64,000 bases of DNA from Zygotorulaspora mrakii (lineage: Eukaryota > Ascomycota > Saccharomycetes > Saccharomycetales > Saccharomycetaceae), in the NCBI RefSeq assembly GCF_013402915.1, contig NC_050723.1, forward strand, positions 248,001 through 312,000, read 5' to 3'. Position 1 is the first letter of the stretch, and every line of letters begins with the position of its first letter. Under the pieces are notes generated by a model. It was not told where the DNA came from. It did no database searches and saw only the letters and a program-made list of their open reading frames with translations. Positions 40,301 to 48,621 of the stretch are shown piece after piece. A program made the translations under genes and the position numbers.

Positions 40301-40464
40301 CATTCATATTCAGTTGTATCTATAGGTGGTGGGACAATATTTACTGCAGGAGGCGAAAAAGTGACATGTTCCTCAGTTTCAGAAGTTGAATTCCGTTCTT
40401 GCTGGTAAGGTACGTCCCCTTGGCGCTCAAAAAAATCAGTTGAAAATCGACTGTCTGTATCCAT
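34360..40464 (-). CDS. CCH1: Cch1, voltage-gated calcium channel alpha subunit
   Basis: Orthologue of Cch1, pore subunit of the high-affinity plasma-membrane Ca2+ channel that works with Mid1 in response to mating pheromone and ER stress. 2034 residues against about 2039. The layout is a long disordered N-terminus (to about 330), four six-helix repeats, and a cytoplasmic tail with an EF-hand-like stretch (AKFDTNGRGKINPPDLPRLM). Pore-loop residues at the selectivity positions read Asn (SANTFTD), Glu (STENWTN), Glu (SLEGWTD) and Glu (FGEGWNY) for repeats I to IV. The C-terminus ends in four tandem PFAD-type units. No frame breaks over 6.1 kb. Divergent from GPI1, as in S. cerevisiae. Confidence 0.97.
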   Translation of the reverse strand: MDTDSRFSTDFFERQGDVPYQQERNSTSETEEHVTFSPPAVNIVPPPIDTTEYEWERVNNQDSSVAPSSEAQKNETVSEERNANEKRPPFKNILRSRGRGDNNKAVPKLTLTTALPHDSDEGSSSRLIERSLSPLSRTRTRGRVRRQSVEDGSVSGEDSVDRSLISAKILSYVGGDDVSEFHDIQNDLQKGLSGEGLWLPQLDGKAIKPTSLKETEDALQNAENDASLVDRSTEFPESAFIRDHSNAKSLGRSQARKDEKENIDVTVSSQDGESTTELYPLDHLRRTRRLKGPLTLYGNSLGLVSPKNALRLKLAEMLLSKYYKYTFFLLLNVFIAILVCRSYNVAQTTFLYNFSGWSDYLIFVLSVCFSLNDLMKIIAFGFWDDSQMFAAYDKRYSSLIEQLGIVRFFNYAKTKYNFTMLDYLLPLKTTDEDRKKLLREREEGKITSRNISKDFDTPRAFMRSSWNRIDFTSSICFWIGLLISINDYDVKNGIRIFKALAVLRILRMLDTDTMFPSVFRSLKIAMPQLLNVGTILVYFWILFGILGVQSFRGSLRRRCVWYNPDDPSDTFINDSQFCGGYLDPLNLERQPYVFEDGSIGPNTKGFLCPQYSKCVSGENPYNGRTSFDNIISAMEMVFVVMSANTFTDIMSKTMNTDSMAASLFFIVATFVLTIWLMNLLIAVLVSSFELANEQYKKSSLLLDNRKKYSNIMTRLRKRAHHYIIRKTEQNEPPFWIKRCQKLYSGIEFLFVILITVDLILRCMVKSDGSRSSLEWFYTADFSISAALLFESFLRLFLSCTNIWCFIKRYDYVFDLVVSIATFVISGKQLFSTMGRAYYWLSFLQISRFYRVVFTFKVSSALWRRVLSNWRLIWDLSSFYFFFIFLVSIIMSISFEGVVPAQQLSEVGFGMFSFSNTFLSLFVVASTENWTNVLYALQQYSPSASSAFFASVFTIIWFILSNSVMMNIFIAVIAATMDVEEQDKRPLQIQHYLKYVYPRKIREYTEASLAERIQRTIFRKKVKHDTKDFKHFLMRGSAIMNMAQNSSELAEQLSKSKPTKKKPPKLLTYLLKLGKRFSFWRKMELNANNPFYKHAEVVFTEMEENDQNTIVLQLDDHEEEKLAYLRDHPSFNYSYFILSPHHLFRKFCQRLVPPSVGKRTDGVRFFEDDTNMYDNRIHFHLIERDIFLLLITCTTIALIIISCLSTPLYRMERNMKSWDWSTSWNCAMICIFSIEFVVKTVADGVVYSPNAYLRNPWNAIDLFVLISLWITFFAYLRNDGGLSRLCRGLSALRALRLLTVSNMARETFKLVVFDGVKKILEAAFVSMTLLFPFSVWGLALFRGRLGTCNDGDMNLDQCYGEFIQTVFQWDVLMPRTYGEPYLNLNSFSNTLRSLYEVVSLEGWTDLLQNLMSSTGIGTAASTFASPGNGVFLILFNFLSMVFILNLFVSFIISNHGKTTGTAYLTIEEKSWFEAKKLLSQAKPRRAPEMQHMSRFRRFFYSLAFEKKNFYYVCFLQFVLYIHIVMLLCRTFDKPNSKIVYEDVFFMFSSTVFLLQELFLLYGETFLIYFSSNWKILRFCIVVSCFVLTAVGFKVRNDALTFNNIKELFHLMIFLFIIPQNNTLSELLQTAAASWPSIFSLTYTWGILFLVYAIALNQIFGLTRLGPNTDNNINFRTVTKSLIVLFKCSFGEGWNYIMADLTVQEPFCFMSPDGGYDDCGSMTYAYFLLMSWNILSMYIFVNMFISVVMSNFSYVYRRGASKSPIDRKQILIFVDAWAKFDTNGRGKINPPDLPRLMHSFDGPLSFKIWEGTFTIRELVNNYMDVNPDDPYDVKVNLEGFNKHLDMIDTTRIIKRRLQYMRFVQQVRFTNNFQDAIHFGNLIQLIPLYTTYAPSDCMGIDEYVRNLYTIGKVDKYLKNGRNYDVLNMVVTAWKYRHRRTKSKKDGDDLIQPQQVSIMEPVKPAADFSVLNTPVMDYGVDNFMWSPRPGFRTKEQAQGATNEHPFADENEDPFADDDKDPFADENKDPFADENDNGN
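34378..34461 (-). repeat. 21-base coding repeat at CCH1 C-terminus
   Basis: Four tandem 21-base units encode HPFADEN, then DPFADDD, DPFADEN and DPFADEN with Glu/Lys linkers, just before the stop. DNA copies differ by a few bases. DPF is a known short motif for endocytic adaptor appendages, but its meaning here is inferred. Confidence 0.9.
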
Positions 40465-41171
40465 TGGCTTGAGTACGACCGACGGTCAATTACTACTAGT
40501 ACACTAACACTTCTACGAGTGCATCAGTATCCTTTTAAAAGATTATCTTCTAAATAAACTTCCAGATCACTTTTGAAAACAATGCGCCTTTAGGAGTCGA
40601 AAGCATATAAACGAATAATAGGAAACAAGGCGGTGCAGAACAACTGAGGTCTGGAAAGCTTTCAAATGTAACGCTAATATTACTTGTTGAATCACCGGGT
40701 ATCGCTGGATCGGACAATATAGTTACGCAAGCCACAACTCAAACCGCAGGAGAGGCCGTAATGTGGGTAATTGCTCCTCCATAAAGAGACGGGGTTGCGG
40801 GTATCTACATGCAACTCAGAGACATGGCATTACTCCGATTTAAAGATTGTCTGTTGCTATAAGCTATTGAGGCCCTTATCTATATTTAGTCAACATCGAA
40901 TCGAGCTAGCCTATCATGCATGTGTCCAGCTCTCCATAGAACAACTAAGTAGCACGCGATTACTGCAAAAGATATCTACGTGATTATTCTGCACTATTTT
41001 ATTGCAACAAACTTGTTTGACTTTCTTTATAGTAGTGTACCTTCTCGTATATGTGATGGTCAGAGAGAGACACCAGAAACGCTTACGCGAATAAAGATGA
41101 GTTGGCGAGTTTTGACTATTGTTCAGATTTCTTGATCAAGACAGATAAAAGGCTCTCAAGGTTCTGACACT
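40465..41171. other. Divergent CCH1/GPI1 intergenic region
   Basis: A 707-base bidirectional promoter. Short frames (40550-40735 minus, 40771-40983 plus) have no recognisable features. No clear regulatory motif was identified. Confidence 0.4.
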
Positions 41172-43004
41172 ATGGTGGTTTACATATTCTGGCCAAAGCA
41201 TTTGAAGAGCAAGGAGCTCCATCTTAACGATGACAATATGTGTGCCATCTCTATTTGTCTTCAAAGCACTGACCATATTGTGTTGGATATAGTACCCAGA
41301 CGGTTGCTCGAAAAAGAAGCACTTAGTGCTCCATATTCAATTATCGGTACTAAGAATTCAGGGGAGGCAAATTGGAAATTTGGTGAGGCAAACGACTATT
41401 GCACGATCGAATTTTACGTACCGAACTTGAAGGTTCTACAGTTCTTTTCTTTGGAACCAATACCTTTGACACAGCTTGGAAACGCTGCCAATACGACAGT
41501 TAAAAAAGCAGATTATAAAAACTTCGAAAAATTATGCAACCATCCAAGATATCAATCTCATGATGACAGACTGAGACGAAATTTAAGCCTTCTTAATTTA
41601 TTCGATTCGCATCACGAATCATTTGTGAAACGATATCATAGCCTACATATTAAGTCAGTTAATGTCAGTGCCAGATTGGGAACGATGATGAGGAAGAAAT
41701 GTAGAAGTTCATCTCTGCGAAATATAGTATCCACCTTCACTGTACATTTAGTTGTTAATATGGTCAAAGTTGCATATTCAGTTTCCTCCTTCCTAAATTG
41801 GCGGTATACACAGCTGGTCAACATATCTGTTTTAGCGCAGCAGATAGATCTAAGGGCGCAGCAGATATGCTATTTTCCAGTCCAGTATTTGTTAATAAAC
41901 GAACACCATTCAATAGGAAAGACGCCACCGAAGATTGAATTTTCATCAGAGGACTCGAGTCAATGGAAAGAGGAACTACCCTGCAAATATTACCCAGACT
42001 ACATCAGATTTTATAATACCGTCTGGCTTATTCTCAATGATATTTCCTTTGGAATGATAGTTGGGTCCTTGGTATACGACCATGCTGATCAGATTTCCAT
42101 GCACTTGCATAGGGCAATAGGTTTTTCGCTGTACCACTTCCCAAAAGCGATAACTATATCTCTATCGAATAATCCATTGGGCATAAAATTGAATCATGAA
42201 TTAGCAAAATTCTTCAGTGAATTGTTCCTATGGGTTATTGAATTTTCCAATGTACTATTTGTTGGTCCAATGATTGAGATTAACAATCTGAAATGTTTCC
42301 TCAGAGTTGTTTCACAACTGGGTTGCGTATTCGGTGGAACGTTTGCATTATCAATAATTGTTGATTATTTCGCCATTCTTACTTTTCATATTTACACGTT
42401 TCATCGCATTAGCAGCAAGCTATATCATTGGCAATTGGTAATATTACTAAGTTTATTTCATTTATTTCGCGGTAAAAAAAACAATATTTTACGTAACAGA
42501 ATTGATCATAATTACTTCAAACTAGATCAGTTACTGCTGGGTACAATTTTTTTCATTATTCTAGTATTTTTACTGCCAACCGTACTGATGTTTTACCTAT
42601 TTTTCACAACTTTAAGAATGGTGACAATCGATGTGGAAATTTTCCTGGAATCTATAATTGCATTATTAAATCATTTCCCATTGTTTGCGTTGTTACTGCG
42701 ATTGAAGGATCCGAAAAGAATACCCGGTGGTATCACTATGAATGAGTTGGGACCCGGCAGGCTTGATTTGAAAAGCAAGCCAATTAAAATATCAGAAATG
42801 TTCAAACCATTTGTGTTGCTGATGGAACAAATGAAGGATATCTACTTTTCTTCGAAGACATCAAGACAAATATTCCTAGGTCTTCCCTTTGTTACGCATA
42901 GAAGAAAGTTATATCAAATACTGTACTCCTCACTACCGTCTACACCTATCGACATAAGAACCTTCCGGAACAAGCTATCGCCTCATATAAAGAAGAAAGA
43001 TTGA
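41172..43004 (+). CDS. GPI1: Gpi1, GPI-GlcNAc transferase subunit
   Basis: Orthologue of Gpi1 (PIG-Q), a membrane subunit of the ER complex that transfers GlcNAc to phosphatidylinositol, the first step of GPI-anchor synthesis. 610 residues against about 609. A soluble N-terminal part (MVVYIFWPKHLKSKEL) is followed by several membrane segments from about 190 to 510. Family motifs are NWRYTQLVNISVLAQQIDLRAQQICYFP, quoted here only by its ends (residues about 213-240), and the GIKLNHELAKFF segment with downstream WLMGxPAG-type region. Order CCH1-GPI1-RSM27 is that of YGR217-YGR215. Confidence 0.94.
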   Translation: MVVYIFWPKHLKSKELHLNDDNMCAISICLQSTDHIVLDIVPRRLLEKEALSAPYSIIGTKNSGEANWKFGEANDYCTIEFYVPNLKVLQFFSLEPIPLTQLGNAANTTVKKADYKNFEKLCNHPRYQSHDDRLRRNLSLLNLFDSHHESFVKRYHSLHIKSVNVSARLGTMMRKKCRSSSLRNIVSTFTVHLVVNMVKVAYSVSSFLNWRYTQLVNISVLAQQIDLRAQQICYFPVQYLLINEHHSIGKTPPKIEFSSEDSSQWKEELPCKYYPDYIRFYNTVWLILNDISFGMIVGSLVYDHADQISMHLHRAIGFSLYHFPKAITISLSNNPLGIKLNHELAKFFSELFLWVIEFSNVLFVGPMIEINNLKCFLRVVSQLGCVFGGTFALSIIVDYFAILTFHIYTFHRISSKLYHWQLVILLSLFHLFRGKKNNILRNRIDHNYFKLDQLLLGTIFFIILVFLLPTVLMFYLFFTTLRMVTIDVEIFLESIIALLNHFPLFALLLRLKDPKRIPGGITMNELGPGRLDLKSKPIKISEMFKPFVLLMEQMKDIYFSSKTSRQIFLGLPFVTHRRKLYQILYSSLPSTPIDIRTFRNKLSPHIKKKD

Positions 43005-43087
43005 TTAGTCAAATTTATTTACATTCACCTTTCTTACAGACACTAACAAGAATTTTGTCAGTTTATATACACGAAAGGCGAGTCTTA

Positions 43088-43414
43088 CTACTTCCTTTTT
43101 TTACTCTTGGTTCCCGAACCGCCTGCTTCTTTAAGTTTCTTTGGTGCACCCTTACCACGACGTTTTCTTGCCTCAATCATTGTTAATCTATACTCTTCAT
43201 CTAAATCGCAAAACTGGAATCCAGGGTACAGTGCTTTCAAATGTTTGAACTTCAGAAAATCGGGATCTCCATAATAACCAGCTATAGTCGAACCCTTCAG
43301 CCTTTGTGATATTATTTTAGAACCCGTTCTGATGCCGTTAGGATTGAAGTTCTGGTCAAATATTTTGGCAGAAACTTCTGCAACCTTGAGAAGCCTGGTT
43401 TTCGAAACGGTCAT
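43088..43414 (-). CDS. RSM27: Mitochondrial small-subunit ribosomal protein Rsm27
   Basis: 108 residues (about 110 in S. cerevisiae), mitochondrial small ribosomal subunit protein mS33. Family motifs are the N-terminal [20 protein letters not shown] followed by [21 protein letters not shown] and the tail [20 protein letters not shown]. The basic C-terminus (GTKSKKRK) is usual. Convergent with GPI1, 83 bases away. It is the last gene of the YGR/YHR syntenic block. Confidence 0.93.
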   Translation of the reverse strand: MTVSKTRLLKVAEVSAKIFDQNFNPNGIRTGSKIISQRLKGSTIAGYYGDPDFLKFKHLKALYPGFQFCDLDEEYRLTMIEARKRRGKGAPKKLKEAGGSGTKSKKRK

Positions 43415-45023
43415 TATAGAGGAAACAATCGACAGTTCTCTAGAGCGCTATTTGTAACCGAACTTGTAGCGTTTCGCTCGCTTCCGTTGTGCTTCTTGAT
43501 CGACGCATCTTTTGGGCAAATTGTCAATCATTTTCATGTATATACCACTAGATATCGAATTGAAGAACAAGTACGTTTAAAGTGAGTATCAAGAAAGATG
43601 GAATTTGAATATGGTTTAGGATCTTTCCATATCGTAATAGTCATAGATGTACTGTCTAATATGTTTACTAGGAGATTCAAGTATGCACTGTAGCGCTCAA
43701 ATGTGTTGATTCTTGGTGTTTCTGGCAGTTAGTCGTTGAACCGAGTGGCAATATGTTGATTCTTTACCTGAGAAGTGCTTCGATAGTGTTGAACTTACAA
43801 AATACAATGGTCTATAATTGCTGTAACCGGTAGCGTATGCAAAACAAGTCTTCGGGTGGTTTCCTCTCTCTGAAGCTTCTACCGTTCACTAGTGTAAGTG
43901 ATGGTATACCAACGGCGGCTATATTCCTTGCCCCTCACACATGACAATATACCTCTCGTCTAGGCTTTTTACAGAAAGTATAAAGGTGCGATCCATTGAA
44001 GAAGAAAATTCGAATAGCCCAGCCCTTTCGGAAGAATTTGCCCGCAGTATTGAAATACTTCTGGAGATTGAGCGGAATTCAAAGCCTTTAGGAAGAAAGA
44101 CGTCAGAGATAAAATACGTATTATGTGCGGCACAGTAGGCTGGACTCTACTGTTTATCCCTTCAAGGCTCCCTCTACTTGTTGTCTGTTCCTTTCACGTT
44201 CTCACTTTTGACCCCAGCTATCAGAGAGCACTCCTTATTTGCGATACAATTTGCTGCATTTCTACGGATCGAACGGTGGTTTCACCAACGGAGCAGATGT
44301 TTTTTCATGTCTCTCGGGAATCAGTTTATTTGGTACTTCTATCTTGGCAAGAGAGCTACGACTTCGGTCAGAATATTTAGTTGCTGAGTCGCGGAGCGTT
44401 GTGCCATGGCACCCGAAAACATGCCACCAATCATTGCCTCTAGTCAAGATGCACGCTAGTGGACATAAGTCCGGGGTGGACCGAAGAGGTCTGCTCGAGG
44501 GCACAGGAATTCGTATACCCGTTAACTTGAATGAAAGTCAAATATCCTAAATGGCGTGAACGCTCAGGAAGGCTCGATAGATCAGGAGAGAGAACAAAAA
44601 ACAATAACAAAACCTTTTGAATATGTTACTAAATTTCCTTCCCAGGAACATGCTATGATTCACGGATTAAGAGTGCTTTTAGCGGATTGAATTACGATAT
44701 TAATGGATGTGTCCCTGTTTACAGAAGGCACTTTTCGATGTCGAGGGTTGCGTGTAATCCATCAACAAAACTTCCTTAAAGTAACTAAGGAAATACTGTT
44801 TTGTCAAAGGGCACCTTACTTTGTCCAATCCACATTATTACGTTTTTTTAGCGTTTGAAAGTTCGAAACTTCATTTTTCACATGCTACGTTCGTAGTACG
44901 ATCAGCAAATTTTGCAGAGTGCGCGCGCTATCAGTAAAAATGGGAAAATGAAGGAATCCGACAGATTCTATAAGATCTGGTACATTTCATATAATGGATG
45001 CTCTAAGACATAGATAGTCCCAA
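43415..45023. other. Synteny-break intergenic region RSM27 to HNM1
   Basis: A 1.6-kb gap between the YGR215 block and the YGL077 block. Overlapping short frames (43941-44138, 44123-44380, 44239-44550 and the antisense 44262-44504) have no recognisable family. The 43941-44138 frame has a charged, helix-like composition but no homologue I can name. No tRNA, LTR or centromere element was seen. An Ino2/Ino4-type site lies at its HNM1 end (44875-44885). Confidence 0.4.
44875..44885 (+). promoter_or_regulatory. UAS-INO/ICRE site in HNM1 promoter
   Basis: TTTTCACATGC is an exact match to the Ino2/Ino4 consensus WYTTCAYRTGS, about 140-170 bases upstream of the possible HNM1 starts. In S. cerevisiae HNM1 is repressed by inositol/choline through this element. 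Confidence 0.65.
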
Positions 45024-46715
45024 TTGAGTGAAGTAAGTGGGGAGAATATCAGTATGAGCTCTACTTTCGAGGGTCATACGTCTTCTTATGACTTAGACAC
45101 GTACTCTCAAAGTGATGTTCACAAAAGAGATGCACGTATAAACAATGCTGAGATCGAATCCCAGGAGAAAAGTACTGACATCGTTGATTCCAGGGATGGT
45201 GAGGTTCATTTGAGGAAGAATTTTTCATTATGGTCCATCCTTGGAGTGGGATTCGGCTTGACCAACTCCTGGTTCGGTATATCTGTGTCGATGGTCACTG
45301 GTATATCGTCTGGTGGTCCAATGATGATTGTTTACGGTATCATTATTGTTGCCTTGATTTCTGTGTGTGTCGGTGTATCATTGGGTGAACTGTCGTCTGC
45401 ATACCCACATGCTGGCGGTCAGTTTTGGTGGTCATTGAAGTTAGCACCACCAAAGCATAAGAGATTTGCAGCGTACCTGTGTGGGTCTTTTGCTTATGCA
45501 GGCTCAGTTTTCACAAGTGCTTCCACAACTCTATCTGTTGCTACGGAGTTAGTTGGAATGTATGCTTTAACTCATCCAGATTTTACACCAAGAAGATGGC
45601 ATGTATTCGTTTGTTTTGAGCTTTTACATCTTTTCTTGATGTTTTTCAATTGTTATGGTAAATCGCTGCCCCTCATTTCTTCCTCTTCCTTATACATTTC
45701 ATTGTTTTCTTTTTTCACCATCACAGTCACTGTGTTAGCTTGTTCAAGTGGTAAATTTAATGACGCTAAGTTTGTTTTTGCAACATTTTATAACGAGACA
45801 GGTTGGAAATCGAGTGGTATCGCTTTTATTGTAGGTTTAATTAATCCTGCTTGGTCTTTCTCATGCTTAGATTGCGCAACACACATGGCATTTGAGGTCG
45901 AAAAACCGGAAAGGGTGATTCCAACTGCAATCATGGGTACCGTTGCTATTGGTTTCATTACGTCATTTTGTTATGTTATTGCAATGTTCTTTTCTATCAG
46001 AGATTTAGATGCAGTTATGAGCTCAAATACGGGTGCTCCGATTCTAGCGATTTATGATCAAGCGTTGAATTCGAAGGCCGGAGCCATTGTATTGGGATGT
46101 TTGGTGCTTTTCACATCTTTTGGTTGTGTCATCGCCTGTCACACATGGCAAGCAAGACTTTGTTGGTCATTTTCAAGAGATAAAGGTTTACCTCTTTCTC
46201 GTTTATGGTCTCAAATCAGTCCTCAGGCTGGTGTTCCCTTAAATGCTCATTTGATGTCGTGTGCATGGATTTCTTTGATCGGCTTACTATATTTGGCATC
46301 AACAACTGCCTTCAATTCTTTGATTACTGGATGTATTGCATTCCTCCTGTTATCCTACTCCATCCCCGTTATATGTCTTTTGATGAAAAAGCGTCAAATC
46401 AATCACGGTCCATTCTGGTTGGGCTGGTTCGGTTACCTTTCAAATTTTGTTCTATTAGGTTGGTCAGTCTTTTGTATTGTATTCTTTTCCTTTCCTGCAG
46501 TTCTACCAGCTGAGAAAGATAACATGAATTATGTGGCCGTTGTCATTGTTGGCTACACTGCCTATGCACTGCTCTATTGGAGATTTAAGGGCCGTAAAGA
46601 ATTCACAGCTGTAATAGAAGAAGAAGAGGAGACTCTTCATAATACTATAGATCCTTACGAAGTTAGTAGTATCAATCAAGGGTTGGAAAAATCCGGAGAA
46701 ACGCAAACCCAGTAA
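45024..46715 (+). CDS. HNM1: Hnm1, choline/ethanolamine permease
   Basis: APC-superfamily permease of 563 residues, the S. cerevisiae Hnm1 length, the plasma-membrane carrier for choline, ethanolamine and nitrogen mustard. About twelve membrane segments follow an acidic N-terminal tail. Strongly conserved blocks are LRKNFSLWSILGVGFGLTNS, SSAYPHAGGQFWWSLKLAPP, INPAWSFSCLDCATHMAFEV and CHTWQARLCWSFSRDKGLPL. The first ATG (45024) or Met11 (45054) could be used; the N-terminus is too divergent to decide. Next to DBP3 in the same orientation, as YGL077C-YGL078C. Confidence 0.95.
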   Translation: MSEVSGENISMSSTFEGHTSSYDLDTYSQSDVHKRDARINNAEIESQEKSTDIVDSRDGEVHLRKNFSLWSILGVGFGLTNSWFGISVSMVTGISSGGPMMIVYGIIIVALISVCVGVSLGELSSAYPHAGGQFWWSLKLAPPKHKRFAAYLCGSFAYAGSVFTSASTTLSVATELVGMYALTHPDFTPRRWHVFVCFELLHLFLMFFNCYGKSLPLISSSSLYISLFSFFTITVTVLACSSGKFNDAKFVFATFYNETGWKSSGIAFIVGLINPAWSFSCLDCATHMAFEVEKPERVIPTAIMGTVAIGFITSFCYVIAMFFSIRDLDAVMSSNTGAPILAIYDQALNSKAGAIVLGCLVLFTSFGCVIACHTWQARLCWSFSRDKGLPLSRLWSQISPQAGVPLNAHLMSCAWISLIGLLYLASTTAFNSLITGCIAFLLLSYSIPVICLLMKKRQINHGPFWLGWFGYLSNFVLLGWSVFCIVFFSFPAVLPAEKDNMNYVAVVIVGYTAYALLYWRFKGRKEFTAVIEEEEETLHNTIDPYEVSSINQGLEKSGETQTQ

Positions 46716-46910
46716 CTAGTGCATTTTGACAGAAATTGAAGAATCGCTTGCGCAATAAATATTGCTCTTTATATATATCTAAACCAATTCCATTCCTCAT
46801 TTTGTGTGACTGGAAGTACTTTGTATAATTGTAAAACAAAACCATAATTTCAACTTTGTAAACACTATTATTTTCGTTCTTACTGGCGCTTGAAGCCTCT
46901 GCTGACAGTA

Positions 46911-46931
46911 AAAAATTTTCTAGCTCATCGC
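46911..46931 (+). promoter_or_regulatory. RRPE and PAC elements in DBP3 promoter
   Basis: AAAAATTTT (46911-46919) followed five bases later by CTCATCGC (46924-46931), the exact reverse complement of PAC GCGATGAG. The pair lies about 115-135 bases before the DBP3 start, the classic ribosome-biogenesis promoter layout. Confidence 0.7.
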
Positions 46932-47046
46932 ACTTTTGAAAAAAAAAACAACAGTGCAACATTAAACAATTCGTTAATACTAAGTGATCCAAACAGCAAC
47001 AGATATCACACCATTTCGCAATCTTTTGATAGATATATTGTTAAGT

Positions 47047-48621
47047 ATGAAGATGGAGGACATTGAGGAAAAGAAGAGAAAGGCTGAGGACGATGTGAGC
47101 GTAAAGCAGAAGAAACATAAGAAGGATAAAAAGGACAAGAGGGACAAGAAGGATAAGAAAGAGAAAAAGCATAGGAAGGAAAAGAAGGAGAAAAAGCATA
47201 AAAACAATAAGAGTAGCACTGATGAGCATACTACTGAAAATTCTGAGGTTATACCTGAGTCTCACTCTGAAGTAAAGTCTGCTGAAGACAATGCTTTGCC
47301 AAAAGCTTCACAATCAGATATTGACACTTTTTTCAAAGATAATGAAGTTACCATTGAAGATGCAAAGGAGAACAGCTGTCCACCAGTTTTGACTTTTGAT
47401 CAAATATCTTTAGATCCTAAAATTCAGTCTGAGATTTCAAAATTTCCAAAACCAACACCAATTCAATCCGTATCATGGCCATATCTTCTCGAGGGTAAGG
47501 ACGTAATTGGTGTAGCTGAAACAGGATCAGGAAAAACATTTGCCTTCGGTGTTCCTGCGATTGATAATTTAATCAAGAAAAATACTAAATCAAAGGGTGT
47601 GCAAGTATTGGTAATTTCGCCAACCAGAGAGCTTGCATCCCAAACGTACGATAATTTAATTCTTCTGACTGATAAAGGAAATCTAGGTTGTTGTTGTGTT
47701 TATGGTGGTGTTCCAAAATACGAACAAAGAGAACAACTGAAAAAGTCACACGTTGTTGTTGCTACTCCAGGTAGATTACTGGATCTAATGCAAGAAGGAT
47801 CTGTAGATTTGTCAAACGTCTCATATTTAGTCTTAGACGAGGCAGATAGAATGCTTGAAAAAGGTTTCGAAGAAGATATCAAAAATATCATCAGGGGAAC
47901 AAACACCAACAGACAGACATTAATGTTTACGGCCACTTGGCCAAAAGAAGTTCGTGAATTGGCAAATACATTCATGAATGAACCTGTTAAAGTTTCCATT
48001 GGTAATACGGATGAACTTTCAGCTAACAAAAGAATCACTCAAATCGTTGAAGTTATAGATCAATTCCAGAAGGAGAAGAAGCTTTTAGATTTGCTTAAAA
48101 AATATCAATCGGGTCCCAAGAAAAATGATAAGGTTCTGATTTTTGCATTATACAAGAAGGAAGCTGCTCGTGTTGAAAAGAATCTCAAATATCGCGGATA
48201 CGACGTCGCTGCTATTCATGGAGATCTTTCCCAACAGCAAAGAACTCAAGCTTTGAATGAATTCAAGTCTGGGAAATCAAACTTGTTACTGGCCACCGAT
48301 GTTGCTGCAAGAGGTTTGGATATTCCAAATGTTAAAACTGTCATCAATCTAACTTTTCCCCTAACAGTCGAAGATTACGTTCACAGAATAGGTAGAACTG
48401 GCAGAGCTGGTCAAACAGGTACAGCCCACACTCTGTTCACCGAGCAAGAAAAGCATCTTGCTGGTGCTTTGGTCAATGTTCTAAATGGAGCTAATCAACC
48501 TGTTCCTGAGGACTTGAAGAAATTTGGTACTCATACTAAGAAAAAAGAGCACAGTGCTTACGGTGCATTTTTTAAAGACGTTGACATGACAAAGAAGCCT
48601 AAAAAAATTACTTTTGATTAG
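47047..48621 (+). CDS. DBP3: Dbp3, DEAD-box RNA helicase
   Basis: Orthologue of Dbp3, a nucleolar DEAD-box helicase needed for efficient cleavage at pre-rRNA site A3. 524 residues from the chosen start (about 523 in S. cerevisiae). A Lys/Asp-rich N-terminal tail (residues 1-60, [18 protein letters not shown]) precedes the helicase core: Walker A AETGSGKT, motif Ia [17 protein letters not shown] box [13 protein letters not shown]-equivalent FTATWP, and C-terminal motifs ARGLDIP and [13 protein letters not shown]. An upstream in-frame ATG at 46984 is rejected because 47047 matches the known length and leaves RRPE/PAC outside the coding frame with normal spacing. Confidence 0.96.
   Translation: MKMEDIEEKKRKAEDDVSVKQKKHKKDKKDKRDKKDKKEKKHRKEKKEKKHKNNKSSTDEHTTENSEVIPESHSEVKSAEDNALPKASQSDIDTFFKDNEVTIEDAKENSCPPVLTFDQISLDPKIQSEISKFPKPTPIQSVSWPYLLEGKDVIGVAETGSGKTFAFGVPAIDNLIKKNTKSKGVQVLVISPTRELASQTYDNLILLTDKGNLGCCCVYGGVPKYEQREQLKKSHVVVATPGRLLDLMQEGSVDLSNVSYLVLDEADRMLEKGFEEDIKNIIRGTNTNRQTLMFTATWPKEVRELANTFMNEPVKVSIGNTDELSANKRITQIVEVIDQFQKEKKLLDLLKKYQSGPKKNDKVLIFALYKKEAARVEKNLKYRGYDVAAIHGDLSQQQRTQALNEFKSGKSNLLLATDVAARGLDIPNVKTVINLTFPLTVEDYVHRIGRTGRAGQTGTAHTLFTEQEKHLAGALVNVLNGANQPVPEDLKKFGTHTKKKEHSAYGAFFKDVDMTKKPKKITFD

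Noticed and set aside
44123..44380. Frame starting MCGT as an amidotransferase relic
   Set aside because: Only the first three residues resemble the Ntn-type MCG start; the rest has no family motif, and overlapping frames in other phases are equally open.
46984..47046. Longer N-terminus for DBP3
   Set aside because: The 21 extra residues are hydrophobic and unlike the Lys-rich start; 47047 gives the family length and normal spacing to PAC/RRPE.
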